From NCBI GenBank assembly GCA_001464455.1, contig LNEI01000017.1:124001-188000 (forward strand): a stretch of DNA of 64,000 nucleotides, written 5' to 3'. Under the pieces are notes generated by a model. The model saw nothing but the letters and a program-made list of their open reading frames with translations, was not told the origin of the DNA and did no database searches. This document shows positions 34,201 through 42,712 of the stretch, piece after piece; positions within the stretch are counted from its first letter, which is position 1, and the number at the start of each line of letters is the position of its first letter. Made by a program: the position numbers and the translations under genes. Source of the DNA: Acidobacteria bacterium Ga0077534 (GTDB taxonomy: Bacteria > Acidobacteriota > Blastocatellia > Pyrinomonadales > Pyrinomonadaceae).

Positions 34201-36384
34201 TTCGAACGGCGGCAAGCTTCCGCCTTGAAGAGCGATAAGTTTCGAAATATCAAGGTCACTAAAGTTACCTACGAGCGTCGACCGCGTGCGGTTGTTCAGT
34301 GCAATGACCGCCTCACCGTTGAGCCGGCCGTCCATTACCTGAGCGTCGAGCTGATTTAGGGCGACGCGGTCATTATTTGCTTCGACCTTCGCCGTCGCCG
34401 CTCCCAGAGCAACACTTCCGATCATTCCGCCGCCGAGTGTCATATCGGCACTCGCCCGATACCGGCCGGAAGGCTCGAGGATAAACACTGGCCTCGCGAT
34501 CTTGACGTTCTCCAGCGTTCCGCCTTCGGGCAGGGCATCTGTTTTCTTCAGAGCTATATTTCCCGCGTCAACGTCGTTTGTCCGCGCCTCGACATAACCC
34601 TGCCTGATCGAAACGCGGATGCCGCCAACGTTCAGGCTGCCGAGAGTCGCGGCACCTACGTCAAGTTTTGCGACCCGCGACTTGTCGGCGTAAATGGTCA
34701 AGCCCGCTCGCGTATTTTCGATCTCGGCAAGCGGCGTCTCGACCCCATCAACGATGATCCCGTCCTTTACGACGCGGTCGGCCCTGAGGCCCTCAAGCGT
34801 CACCGACGTCGAGTTTGGGCGATCGATAAACCGAAATCTGTTTGCGGCAGCGTTCGTTACCTCCGCGTCCTGAACATTCCCGGACCGGGCTCGAATATTG
34901 TCCAGCCCTACATCGGTCCGGTCGCCGCGATCGCGGACGACGATATTGCTGCCGGTCATGTTCCGCAGGCCAATGTCCTTTGTCGAAAAAGAACGCGCGG
35001 TCGCGTTCGGCGCGGTCAGGTTAATGCCGCCGTTGTCCGAAAATCTGAGATTCCTTGCGGTAAGATCTTCAAATTCCGTATCGCCTATCGCAAACCGTTT
35101 TGCCCGGCCATTTCCGGCCTGGGCAGATATTTGTTTGTCCTTGTATTCTGCAAGCGCGTCCGAAAGGAAAAGGCCCGCGATCGAAAGGTCTCCCTTGTTC
35201 GCCGCCGCGGCCTGCAGTTCGCCATACCAGCGGAAATCGGCACCCGTTCCGCGGACGTTGCCCGCGAGCTTGAGCATGTCGATCCGAAAGTCGTCAAACG
35301 TCAAAAGCTGAGCGATCGCCGTTCCGTCGGCCTCGTAATTCGAATTGGTGCCGGTAAGCGTCGCGTTCACGCTCGCACCCTTTAACGACACGCCGTCGGC
35401 ACGAAGCGACTCGGTAAAAACTTCACCGGCGACCTTATACGTCTCGCCTTCGCCGGTGACTTTCCCCTTAAAGTTTCCCACGCCAACGAGCGATGTCCCC
35501 AGCGGTAGAACGCTCGAAGCCTGCGTCAGATTAACAGTCGACTGAATATCTAGATCGTATTTAGGCGAAGCCCAATCGACCACCGTTCCCGTCATCGTGG
35601 TCTCGCCTATTGGCGTTGTCAGATCAAATCGAGTGATCTCAGCACCGTTCTTGTGTGCAATGCCCTGTGCCCGAATATCTATATCCTCGACCGTGCTTAC
35701 GTCATAAACAAAGTTGGAATCGGTCGAGGTCAGATCAAATTTATACCGCTTCTCCGCCGCTTCTCGGTCTTCGGGTGAGAGCAGAAACACCAGATTCTTA
35801 GCATCGCCCGATATCTTTCGCGAAAGATCGCCAAAGTGAAGCACGCACTCACGCAAACTAAGATCGACCGTGTCGTACTTAAAATTCACCGCCGACCCGC
35901 GTTCATCCTCTACGAGCGTCAAATTGGAAAAATTAGAATTCCCGTTCTCATCAAACGTTACCCACGCTTCGGCACCAGTTATCTCGGTCTTGTCGATGCT
36001 GATGTCTCGCGAAAGCTGCCAGGCGTAGAGGTCGCTGACGGTTAGTTCGAGGTGAGCTTCGCGGATAAAGAAGAGCTTTTGGCCCGAAAGGCGGTCGTTG
36101 AATGTGGCGTTATTCAGGTGAAGTTCAAGCGGATTTATCGTTACGCGAAAGACATCGGCATCGAAAACAACCCCGATCTCAGCCATCTTCGCAACGAATT
36201 GGCCTTTTACGTAGTTATCAAAGACTCCGTATCTATAAGCAACAAGCGAAACAAGGCTCAGCACGATCCCCAGCACCGCCACCAACGCCAGGCCGAAGAT
36301 CGACTTCCTGCGAAGCGACCTACGCTTCCGCACGGGCTGCTCAGGTTCGATCTCCTCCGGTTTTGTTTCCTGCTCGTCCGACAT
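31291..36384 (-). CDS. tamB: TamB-type translocation and assembly module protein
   Basis: The start is placed at the inner ATG (36384); an in-frame start 7 codons upstream has no better ribosome binding site. A hydrophilic basic N-terminus is followed by one transmembrane helix (SIFGLALVAVLGIVLSLVSL) and a periplasmic body of about 1600 residues made of repeating beta-strand units as in AsmA/TamB proteins. The C-terminal DUF490 part ends in LEYRVSNRLSFVAQYEQRS and a terminal Phe. TamB bridges the inner and outer membranes and works with TamA, encoded next, in barrel insertion and lipid transport. Neighbours and ending support the assignment. Confidence 0.9.
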   Translation of the reverse strand: MSDEQETKPEEIEPEQPVRKRRSLRRKSIFGLALVAVLGIVLSLVSLVAYRYGVFDNYVKGQFVAKMAEIGVVFDADVFRVTINPLELHLNNATFNDRLSGQKLFFIREAHLELTVSDLYAWQLSRDISIDKTEITGAEAWVTFDENGNSNFSNLTLVEDERGSAVNFKYDTVDLSLRECVLHFGDLSRKISGDAKNLVFLLSPEDREAAEKRYKFDLTSTDSNFVYDVSTVEDIDIRAQGIAHKNGAEITRFDLTTPIGETTMTGTVVDWASPKYDLDIQSTVNLTQASSVLPLGTSLVGVGNFKGKVTGEGETYKVAGEVFTESLRADGVSLKGASVNATLTGTNSNYEADGTAIAQLLTFDDFRIDMLKLAGNVRGTGADFRWYGELQAAAANKGDLSIAGLFLSDALAEYKDKQISAQAGNGRAKRFAIGDTEFEDLTARNLRFSDNGGINLTAPNATARSFSTKDIGLRNMTGSNIVVRDRGDRTDVGLDNIRARSGNVQDAEVTNAAANRFRFIDRPNSTSVTLEGLRADRVVKDGIIVDGVETPLAEIENTRAGLTIYADKSRVAKLDVGAATLGSLNVGGIRVSIRQGYVEARTNDVDAGNIALKKTDALPEGGTLENVKIARPVFILEPSGRYRASADMTLGGGMIGSVALGAATAKVEANNDRVALNQLDAQVMDGRLNGEAVIALNNRTRSTLVGNFSDLDISKLIALQGGSLPPFEGKTSGTVDLNFLGTDVRNSSGTLSAAIVANAGTADRGLIPVNGQINLSATNGLFNVDRADLNTAQSNATATGRFDLRNEDSELNVALRSRDATEIERLVRVLNLSPTIEEQLDSLQLQVAGNLNFDGTIRGNLTDPIVEGKATLDLLALRGNELGSVSTDVSASPAGVDLKNGRLEDRSGGSATFAVNIPRGGDNNVSVQATLNDINAGNLLAALPIELPEQIRDLNGKTSGKVDISGLPDNASGGIDLAAANGTIAGQRFDDLVVRAVFTGTSINLERADMRIGAGQVTARGIYDRGTGNFDFDLGGKSVPVPLIVSLFPSSDSIPSITGDLDFAAKATGISDQTATYNVNFNGVAPNLVVGESTLGQVAFKGQTANQILTADLTAILDGRPQVINASVNFGDEDLPFLAATDFNDSPLTPFLAFVPQLKGLAITGVGTGRVEFGGKLSQIGPDGKRVTSAADLTGKAEFSRLSMQIQDTPLSAAEPVLVRFNPREIVFERARFSGGGSNMSISGAKALTDAGNNNLAIDGRINLNLINLFVRDTFFSGFADTAIRFSGPNKTALISGTANMVNGSVATFLGSDRFTADRVSARIIFTSNQVEIEEAAGYLGGGSFTGSGGGTLDGFSVQRFRFALTGSNVTVPLPKDFVTTGDAQLEITAFRDTKAEPLQLTIGGRVFARRSLYSKDIDLANLVSGRRDAVLTGGGSGAVLPTRFDLIIEGRDALVVRNNIADLTASVSLTLTGDTNEPRIAGRITANSGTILFRKDRYVVQRGTLEFPPDTAIDPVINLQAESEIGGYQIFVNLSGPLKDSEELSATVRSSPALPQADVVSLITTGSLTNSAGGIPTLASTGINTAAEILTDSIINNPVRKATDKLFGLNVFEIDPLISGQAANPGARLTVGRQINNNLRVTYSTNLSQDQKQVLALEYRVSNRLSFVAQYEQRSLTNVTRNRDNFSFEVRLRKRF

Positions 36385-36516
36385 CAAAATTACGTGAATA
36401 GCCAAACTGACTATCCACTAACAACTGTTAACTGAAAAAAGAAATAAGATAAAACCATCGAGCCCAGCCGTTATGTACACTATCCAACATTGCCAGGCCC
36501 GCGAATGTTTGCTTGA

Positions 36517-37644
36517 TTACAAACGAACAGTTTCGACGATCTCCAGATCAAAGGCATCGAGGGCATGAACGCGCGGCGGATGATTCGATATCAGCCTTAT
36601 CTTCGCGACGCCGAGGTCCTTCAGGATCTGCGAGCCGATGCCGTAATCGTGCACCTTTCCGTATCCCGTTTCGCCCTTTGCCGTCTGAAAATCAAGTCCT
36701 CGCTCCTGCATTAGCGAGTAGGTCCGGAGTTGGTTCACCAGATCCAGATTGTTCTCACGCTGCCGCAGGTAAATAACAACGCCTTTGCCTGTCTCGGAGA
36801 TCTTTTGGAGAGAGGTTTCGACCGCCGCTGCCGCTTCGCCCATCGTCACGCCAAACATCGCGAAGGTCACGTTCTCGGTTTGGACGCGAACTAGCACCGG
36901 CTCAGTTGTATCAGAAACGTCGCCCATCACCATTGCGACATGCGTTTCGCCGTTGATCACATTCTCGTAAACGATGGTCCGAAACGTCCCAAATCGCGTC
37001 GGCAGCTCCGCCTCGACGATGCGCCTGACGAGCATTTCCTTCTGGATTCTATAGCGGACAAGCTCGGCTACTGAAATGATCTTTAGATCGTGTTTCTCAG
37101 CAAATATCTCGAGTTGCGGCATGCGGGCCATTGTCCCATCGTCGTTCATGATCTCGCAGATCACAGCCGCCGGCTGCAAACCGGCGATGCGGGCAATGTC
37201 GACACTCGCCTCGGTCTGCCCCACGCGAACCAAGACTCCGCCGTTCTTCGCCCGCAATGGAAAGACGTGGCCCGGACGCGCCAGATCGCTGGGTTTTGAA
37301 GCGGGATCGACCGCGGTGAGAATGGTTTTCGCCCGATCGGCCGCCGAGATGCCCGTTGTAACGCCTTCGCGGGCCTCGATCGACGTAGTAAACGCCGTGC
37401 CCATGCTCGAAGTGTTCTCCGACGTCTGCGGATAAAGCTGCAGTTCGCTGCAGCGTTCCTCCGTCAGCGGAAGGCAGATAAGCCCGCGGCCGTGAACAGC
37501 CATGAAATTGACTATCTCCGGAGTTACCTTCTCCGCCGCACAGACGAGGTCACCCTCGTTCTCGCGGTCTTCGTCATCGACGATAATGATCATGCGCCCG
37601 TCGCGAATGTCGCTCGCGGCCGCCTCAACACTTGAAAATGCCAT
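36517..37644 (-). CDS. ribB: 3,4-dihydroxy-2-butanone 4-phosphate synthase fused to a degenerate GTP cyclohydrolase II domain
   Basis: The ATG at 37644 with AGGAT upstream is preferred over a TTG two codons earlier. Residues 1-205 are a complete RibB domain with [40 protein letters not shown] and the [10 protein letters not shown] segment; it makes the four-carbon unit of riboflavin. Residues 206-375 align with RibA, but the zinc ligands (Cys-x10-Cys-x-Cys) are missing and the GRGIGL active-site loop reads RENNLDL. The second half therefore cannot be a normal GTP cyclohydrolase II. A separate active RibA should exist elsewhere. The pseudo-domain may be structural or regulatory. Confidence 0.88.
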   Translation of the reverse strand: MAFSSVEAAASDIRDGRMIIIVDDEDRENEGDLVCAAEKVTPEIVNFMAVHGRGLICLPLTEERCSELQLYPQTSENTSSMGTAFTTSIEAREGVTTGISAADRAKTILTAVDPASKPSDLARPGHVFPLRAKNGGVLVRVGQTEASVDIARIAGLQPAAVICEIMNDDGTMARMPQLEIFAEKHDLKIISVAELVRYRIQKEMLVRRIVEAELPTRFGTFRTIVYENVINGETHVAMVMGDVSDTTEPVLVRVQTENVTFAMFGVTMGEAAAAVETSLQKISETGKGVVIYLRQRENNLDLVNQLRTYSLMQERGLDFQTAKGETGYGKVHDYGIGSQILKDLGVAKIRLISNHPPRVHALDAFDLEIVETVRL

Positions 37645-37754
37645 GCTCAAACTATCCTATTAGCCCACACTTTAGCGGTACTCGATATATCCTTTGATTC
37701 TAACGAATAGCCGCATTTTTCGCGAACCCCAGCGTTTACCGCAACGCACTTAGT

Positions 37755-37840
37755 TTCCCTTCTTTGCATCTCCTTCGCGATCTTTGCCGCTTTGCGGGAG
37801 GGGCTCACGCAAAGCCGCCAAGAACGTAAAGGAAACGCCA
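37755..37840. repeat. Palindromic CGCAAAG repeat, copy 1
   Basis: TTGCCGCTTTGCG and CGCAAAGCCGCCAA face each other in the intergenic space between ribB and the MFS gene. The same vocabulary recurs at 40297-40397, 43588-43655 and inside the monooxygenase gene at 58291-58335. The rest of 37645-37961 holds no gene. Confidence 0.7.
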
Positions 37841-37961
37841 GTCGTAGCGCATTCCTCGCGGAATACGTCATTTCAAGCATTTTGCACCGATCTACGCATT
37901 ATTGACCGTTTCACGCGGAATGGCATTTCAATTTGAATAGCTTTATTGTAGCGTTTTACGT

Positions 37962-39149
37962 ATGCCGCTCGACCTTCGAAAGATCATCCTTCACGTAGTC
38001 TTTTTCCTCTCAGGGATCACGACCGTGCTCATCGGACAGGTGCTGCCGATCCTGGCTCGTCGTTATTCGCTGGGCGACCTGGAGGTGAGTTTTTTCTTTC
38101 CGGCACAGTTTGCGGGTTCGCTGGTTGGAACCTTTTTGACGAGCTATTTTGGACGTCGCAATAACTTCCTTGCCGCGACGCTGATCGGGTCGCTGCTGAT
38201 GGCGGTGGGAATGGCGATGATGAATTTCGACTCCTTCGCCGTTTGCCTCGCTGGTTTTACCGTCAACGGTATCGGTATCGGCCTCACGCTGCCGGCGATC
38301 AATATGCTGATACTCGAAATGAACCTCGGACGCGCGGGTTCGGCCCTGAGCGTGCTCAATTTCTGCTGGGGCTTTGGAGCGATCGTCTGCAAACCTTTCG
38401 TCGATGCTTTTGGGACGCAGGATTCGCTCGGGCTGACAACCTGGCTCCTCGCCGTTCCGCTAGTAGCCGCGTCCGTCGTCCTGATATTTCTGGGACGCAG
38501 CCAGCAGGAAAAGAACAACGACGCGCCCGATGATGCTCCTGATCTGACGCCGATCTGGACCACGCCCCTCGCCTGGATGATCGCCCTCTTTAACCTCATC
38601 CACGTCGGCTTCGAAAGCGGAATGGGCGGCTGGCTCACCACCTACACCGAGCGCGTCGGAGGTCCGCCGATAGCAAGTTGGATCTCGCCGACGCTGCTGT
38701 ATTTCACCTTTTTTGTTTTGGGACGCGGATTCGCACCGGTCCTTTTTCGCTTCTTCAACGAAAGCAAAATGCTGATGCTCGGGCTCGTGATCGTCCTCGT
38801 CGGAATGATCGTCATCCTCGCCGCACCGAGCGTTTTCACCTTAAGCCTCGGCGCGTCCGTCGCCGGTTTTGGGACGTCATGGATCTTCCCCACCAACGTC
38901 GCCCGCTTCTCACAAACCTTCGGCCCAACAGCGACGCGCCGTGCAATGCCACTCTTCATAATGGGCACCCTCGGCGCCGCGTCGTCAACATGGCTGATCG
39001 GATTCATTTCCGATCGAACCGGCAGTCTGAATTCGGGAATGTATGTGCTGCTGATCTCGGTCGGCTTACTGATATTGCTGCAGATATATCTTGGGACGCA
39101 TAGCGGCAGTGGGTCCGGGTCGCCAACGGCGACAAATATTAAAGCCTAG
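37962..39149 (+). CDS. MFS transporter
   Basis: The 395-aa protein has 12 predicted membrane segments in two halves separated by a hydrophilic loop (residues 188-205). The cytoplasmic loop motif after the second segment is FGRRNNFL, as in the major facilitator family. Hydrophobic stretches such as LTLPAINMLILEMNLGRAG recall FucP-type sugar transporters, but the substrate cannot be read reliably. It lies alone between two intergenic repeats, with its stop codon inside the left arm of the palindrome at 39128. It is probably expressed from its own promoter. Confidence 0.85.
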   Translation: MPLDLRKIILHVVFFLSGITTVLIGQVLPILARRYSLGDLEVSFFFPAQFAGSLVGTFLTSYFGRRNNFLAATLIGSLLMAVGMAMMNFDSFAVCLAGFTVNGIGIGLTLPAINMLILEMNLGRAGSALSVLNFCWGFGAIVCKPFVDAFGTQDSLGLTTWLLAVPLVAASVVLIFLGRSQQEKNNDAPDDAPDLTPIWTTPLAWMIALFNLIHVGFESGMGGWLTTYTERVGGPPIASWISPTLLYFTFFVLGRGFAPVLFRFFNESKMLMLGLVIVLVGMIVILAAPSVFTLSLGASVAGFGTSWIFPTNVARFSQTFGPTATRRAMPLFIMGTLGAASSTWLIGFISDRTGSLNSGMYVLLISVGLLILLQIYLGTHSGSGSGSPTATNIKA

Positions 39150-39324
39150 GGTGCAGCCGCTTCGGCGGAACCCTAGGTTCTAGCAACGAAAAATTTCGCT
39201 CGCTGAAGGCGAGCAATTGACGCGAGTGATCTTTTCGTCCCCTTCAGGGACGGGGACGCAATGACGATCTACCTAGGGTTCCGCTCGAAGACTCGCTACA
39301 CCCTAGACTTTAATATTCGTCGCC
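39128..39324. repeat. Miniature inverted-repeat element over the MFS stop codon
   Basis: Two arms of about 50 bases face each other (39128-39178 and 39271-39324). They share GGCGAC-AATATTAAAG-CTAGGGTG-AGC and GGAACCCTAGGT in inverse order, with a handful of mismatches. The core of about 90 bases has no reading frame. The TAG of the MFS gene lies in the left arm. It looks like a MITE or large REP element. Confidence 0.75.
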
Positions 39325-39341
39325 GTCGGCGACAGGAAAAA

Positions 39342-40214
39342 TCAACCTAAATCCAACGACCGCAAATACTCGCGAAACTCGCCGCCAAGATCCTCACGTT
39401 TCAATGCCAGCTCGACCGTTGCGATCAAAAACCCGAGTTTATCACCCGCGTCGTGGCGAGTGCCTTTGAGTTTCACCGCGTAGAACGGGCGTTTCTGCAG
39501 CAGGATGCGCATCGCGTCGGTGATCTGGATCTCGCCGCCGGAGCCGGGTTTGGTTTGTTCGATGGCTTCGAAAATATCAGGCGTAAAGATGTACCGGCCA
39601 ATGATCGCGAGATTGGAAGGGGCTTCGGCAAAGGGCGGTTTTTCGACCATGTCGCGGATCTTGAAAACGTTCGGCTCGACCTCCTCGGCATCGATCACGC
39701 CGAAACGGGAAATGTCTTCGCCGTCCACCTGCATCGTCGCGATCACAGGCGCGTCGTAGCGTTCGTAGACCTCCACCATCTGCTGCAGAGCCGGAATTTC
39801 GCTGTCGACGATGTCGTCGGCAAGCAGGGCGGCAAAGGGTTCGCTGCCGACAAAATCCTTCGCCTGATAGATAGCATGGCCGAGCCCGAGAGCCTGTTTC
39901 TGACGCGTATAGCTGATCTGAGCGATGTCGGAAATGGCCCGAACCTGATCGAACAAGTCGAGCTTATTTCGCTCCTTCAAAAGCTGTTCGAGCTCGAACG
40001 AGATATCAAAATGATTCTCGATAGCGCTTTTATCGCGGCCCGTAATTATCAGTATCGACTCGACGCCGCTCGCGACCGACTCCTCAACCACGTACTGGAT
40101 CAGCGGCTTGTCGACCAGCGGAAGCATCTCTTTCGGTGATGATTTGGTCGCGGGCAGGAACCTGGTACCAAGCCCCGCAGCGGGGAAAACGGCCTTTCGA
40201 ATTTTATTAACCAT
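39342..40214 (-). CDS. galU: UTP-glucose-1-phosphate uridylyltransferase
   Basis: The start at 40214 gives the standard N-terminus KIRKAVFPAAGLGTRFLPAT with the nucleotide-binding GLGTRFLPAT and the Lys-containing SPKEMLPLVDKP. Further family motifs are ESVASGVESILIITGR, ALGLGHAIY and FAALLADDIV, then GVIDAEEV and MVEKP. The 290-aa length is that of GalU. The enzyme makes UDP-glucose for surface polysaccharides and glycolipids. The gene is transcribed away from serS, across a region with a palindromic repeat. The function is secure. Confidence 0.95.
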   Translation of the reverse strand: MVNKIRKAVFPAAGLGTRFLPATKSSPKEMLPLVDKPLIQYVVEESVASGVESILIITGRDKSAIENHFDISFELEQLLKERNKLDLFDQVRAISDIAQISYTRQKQALGLGHAIYQAKDFVGSEPFAALLADDIVDSEIPALQQMVEVYERYDAPVIATMQVDGEDISRFGVIDAEEVEPNVFKIRDMVEKPPFAEAPSNLAIIGRYIFTPDIFEAIEQTKPGSGGEIQITDAMRILLQKRPFYAVKLKGTRHDAGDKLGFLIATVELALKREDLGGEFREYLRSLDLG

Positions 40215-40296
40215 GGCAACTTTGCTAAATTCGTCTAGTTCCGGCGATAGGAACAAAATTTGATTTTAGGGCATAGACGGCCGATAAACAATGCCG

Positions 40297-40397
40297 TTTC
40301 TTCCCTTTGCGGCTTCTTTGCGTCCTTTGCGATCTTTGCGTTAAAAGTTGTTGTTTAACGCAAAGGCCGCTAAGATCGCAAAGAAAACGCAAAGAAG
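40297..40397. repeat. Palindromic CGCAAAG repeat, copy 2, in the serS leader
   Basis: Arms of about 43 bases (TTTGCGGCTTCTTTGCG... and ...CGCAAAGAAAACGCAAAG) are separated by a short AT-rich loop. The right arm ends 27 bases before the serS start codon, so an RNA hairpin would sit in its 5' untranslated region. Confidence 0.75.
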
Positions 40398-40423
40398 AAA
40401 TGAAAGGCCCATATAGGATTTTC

Positions 40424-41710
40424 ATGTTAGATCTTCACTACGTACGCGAAAATCTCGATGCCGTTCGAACGGCACTTGGCAAACGCAATTTCCCGGTCGA
40501 CACTCTCGACCGCTTCGTAGAGCTCGATACCGAGCGCCGCCGTGTGATCGGCGAAGCCGATGCGATCAACGCCACCAGAAACTCGGCCAGCAAAGAGATC
40601 GGTACACTGATGCAATCGGGCAAACGTGATGAGGCAGAAGCCAAAAAGGCCGAGGTATCGGGGTTAAAAGAGAAACAAGCCGACCTGGAAGCTCGCCGCG
40701 ATGCCGCCGAAGCCGAGATGCACGATCTGCTCGCCGGCCTGCCGAACCTTCCATTCGATGACGTACCGGTGGGTGCCGACGAATCGGCAAATATCGAGGT
40801 ACGCCGCTGGGGCACGCCGCGGAAATTCGATTTCGAAGTAAAAGATCATGTCGATCTCGGCGAGGCCCTTGGAATTCTCGATTTCGAGCGAGCAACCAAG
40901 ATCGCCGGATCGCGCTTTGCGATCATGAACGGCGCCGGTGCGAGGCTCAGCCGCGCTCTCGTCAATTTCATGATCGACATCCATACGACCGAACACGGTT
41001 ACACAGAAACGCTGCCACCGTTCCTCGTAAATCGAACGGCACTATTTGGCACCAACCAGTTGCCGAAATTCGAAGACGATCTTTTCCACATTAAAGACGA
41101 TCGCGGCTTTGCGCTGATCCCTACTGCCGAAGTCCCGGTCACGAATTACCACTCCGGCGAAATGCTGGACGCCAGCGACCTGCCGAAATATTTCACAGCC
41201 TACACGCCATGCTTCCGCTCCGAAGCCGGCAGCTATGGCCGCGACACCCGCGGGCTGATCCGCCAACATCAATTCGAAAAAGTCGAATTGGTAAAGCTGT
41301 GCATGCCCGAGAACTCGGAAGAAGAACACGAAAAACTCACGGCAAACGCCGAGAAGATATTGCAGTTGTTAGGGTTACCGTATCGAACCGTTGTTTTATC
41401 AACTGGCGACATGGGCTTCGGAGCTCGAAAGACCTATGACATCGAAGTCTGGCTGCCCTCACAGCAAACCTTCCGCGAAATATCGAGCTGCTCGAACTGC
41501 GGCGATTTTCAAGCCCGCCGAATGAACACCCGCTTCAAACGAGCGGGCGGGGCCAAACCCGAATTCGTCCACACGCTAAACGGCTCAGGCCTGGCCGTAG
41601 GCCGCACGTGGATCGCGGTGATCGAAAACTATCAGCAGCCCGATGGCTCGATAACGATCCCGGAGGTTTTGCGGCCGTATATGAATGGTTTGGAGCTAAT
41701 TGCCGCATAG
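40424..41710 (+). CDS. serS: Seryl-tRNA synthetase
   Basis: The start at 40424 yields the usual N-terminus MLDLHYVREN and a 428-aa protein. Residues 1-110 form the long antiparallel coiled-coil arm that grips the serine tRNA. The class II motifs are present: TPCFRSEAGSYGRDTRGL (motif 2) with QHQFEKVE, and GLAVGRTWIAVIENYQ (motif 3). The enzyme charges tRNA-Ser and is essential. The long open frame upstream of 40424 is the palindromic repeat read through, not protein. A second palindromic element begins right after the stop codon. Confidence 0.96.
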   Translation: MLDLHYVRENLDAVRTALGKRNFPVDTLDRFVELDTERRRVIGEADAINATRNSASKEIGTLMQSGKRDEAEAKKAEVSGLKEKQADLEARRDAAEAEMHDLLAGLPNLPFDDVPVGADESANIEVRRWGTPRKFDFEVKDHVDLGEALGILDFERATKIAGSRFAIMNGAGARLSRALVNFMIDIHTTEHGYTETLPPFLVNRTALFGTNQLPKFEDDLFHIKDDRGFALIPTAEVPVTNYHSGEMLDASDLPKYFTAYTPCFRSEAGSYGRDTRGLIRQHQFEKVELVKLCMPENSEEEHEKLTANAEKILQLLGLPYRTVVLSTGDMGFGARKTYDIEVWLPSQQTFREISSCSNCGDFQARRMNTRFKRAGGAKPEFVHTLNGSGLAVGRTWIAVIENYQQPDGSITIPEVLRPYMNGLELIAA

Positions 41711-41853
41711 CCGGGAACGCAGGCGCCCTCGCCTGCAAGCGTTCGGCTTTGCGGACGCTGGTAAACGTGGCCATTAAAAAAGTTGAAAAGTAGTGATCCT
41801 CCGTCACGCCGGAGGAACCGGCGTTGCAGCCGAGGGCGGCTGCGTTCCCGGCG
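41711..41853. repeat. GGGAACGCAGGCGCC palindromic element, copy 1
   Basis: The element begins at the stop codon of serS. Its ends are GGGAACGCAGGCGCCCTCGC and the inverse GGCTGCGTTCCCGG, with CAAGCGT and GCGTTGCA inside. A second copy with the same ends is at 61841-61950. It carries no gene. Confidence 0.75.
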
Positions 41854-41893
41854 ATAGGTTGACGATATTCCGTGATGTAATTACGATGTAATT

Positions 41894-42142
41894 ATGAAAG
41901 CCCAGATAATCCAGATCGGAAATTCGCAGGGTATTCGCATACCAAAGGTTTTGCTAGAGGAGAGCCGCATAACTGGCGAGGTCGACCTCGAACTTCACCC
42001 CGACGGAATCCTGATCCGCAACGCCCAGAAAGCACGCTCCGGCTGGGCTGAGGCTTTTAAGACGATGGCGGAAAATGAGGATGACGAAATGGATGGCAAG
42101 ACACCATTGACGGCGTTCGACAAAAAGGAGTGGCAATGGTGA
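41894..42142 (+). CDS. mazE: Antitoxin MazE family (AbrB-like)
   Basis: The 82-aa product has the SpoVT/AbrB swapped-hairpin domain (IIQIGNSQGIRIPKVLLEES, then DLELHPDGILIRN) and a C-terminal acidic tail that would wrap the toxin. It starts at 41894. The mazF start lies inside its last codons, so the two are translationally coupled, as in a type II toxin-antitoxin operon. MazE dimers bind their own promoter. A palindromic element lies 40 bases upstream, and the promoter must be between. Confidence 0.88.
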   Translation: MKAQIIQIGNSQGIRIPKVLLEESRITGEVDLELHPDGILIRNAQKARSGWAEAFKTMAENEDDEMDGKTPLTAFDKKEWQW

Positions 42143-42456
42143 ACCGTTTCGACGTTTATCTCGTCAACCTCGATGCCGTCCCGACCAGGGATGCCAAAAA
42201 CACCCGCCCATGCGTTATCATCTCGCCGGACGAGATGAACCAGCACCTCGCCAACGTCATGATCGCCCCGCTCTCAGCCTCAACCGCAAAATACCCTACG
42301 CGAGTGGCCGTCAACTTCCTCAGCAACGAACGAATGATCGTGCTCGATCAGCTCAGAACGGTCGACAAAATTCGACTGGTTAAAAAAATTGGCGAGATCG
42401 AGGATGCGGCACAAAAGAACGTTCTTGACGTCCTTGGTGAGATCTTTGCGGAGTAA
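42136..42456 (+). CDS. mazF: Endoribonuclease toxin MazF
   Basis: The ATG at 42136 has an AAGGAG site 5 bases upstream and overlaps the end of mazE; a GTG 2 codons earlier lies inside that site. The 106-aa product shows the MazF/PemK pattern FDVYLVNLDAVP, KNTRPCVIISPDEMN, VMIAPLSAS and IVLDQLRTVDK. MazF cuts mRNA at short sequence motifs when its antitoxin is lost. Its end meets the end of a convergent antitoxin-like gene with no gap. Confidence 0.92.
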   Translation: MVNRFDVYLVNLDAVPTRDAKNTRPCVIISPDEMNQHLANVMIAPLSASTAKYPTRVAVNFLSNERMIVLDQLRTVDKIRLVKKIGEIEDAAQKNVLDVLGEIFAE

Positions 42457-42684
42457 TTACCAAAGCGCTCTCACTTCAGAGTGGGTTGTCAGTTTGCCTC
42501 CATCAGCATCCTCTATTCCCTGCTCGATGGACATTTTCTCGTCTTCAGAGATTTGATCCCACCAGTCGCGGGTATGCTGATGTCTCAAGTCGTCGATCTC
42601 ATCGAGCACGGCCACATTGTCGAGGGCTGAGACCCATTGGATCAGCTCAATTTTGCGTTCGTGAATGTTCCCGTTAGCGGCCAT
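42457..42684 (-). CDS. Orphan antitoxin-like addiction module protein, 75 aa
   Basis: The sequence resembles the RelB/ParD-type addiction-module antitoxins: IELIQWVSALDNVAVLDEI, DWWDQISEDEKMSIEQGIEDADGGKLTTHSEVRALW. These usually sit next to a ParE/RelE toxin. No toxin frame is found beside it; the convergent neighbour is mazF and the upstream gene is mazG. It is a solitary antitoxin or a remnant of a module. It starts at 42684. Confidence 0.65.
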   Translation of the reverse strand: MAANGNIHERKIELIQWVSALDNVAVLDEIDDLRHQHTRDWWDQISEDEKMSIEQGIEDADGGKLTTHSEVRALW

Positions 42685-42712
42685 AGAAGCACGATTTTAT
42701 CACAGGATATGG

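Noticed and set aside
29081-36045. Long plus-strand open frames over the TamA and TamB genes (for example 29081-29620, 30500-31081, 33614-34228)
   Set aside because: They lie opposite genes with clear domains, and their translations are Arg/Ser-rich without family patterns. They are shadows of GC-rich coding sequence.
39453-40139. 228-aa plus-strand frame opposite galU
   Set aside because: It is antisense to a clear GalU, with no family pattern.
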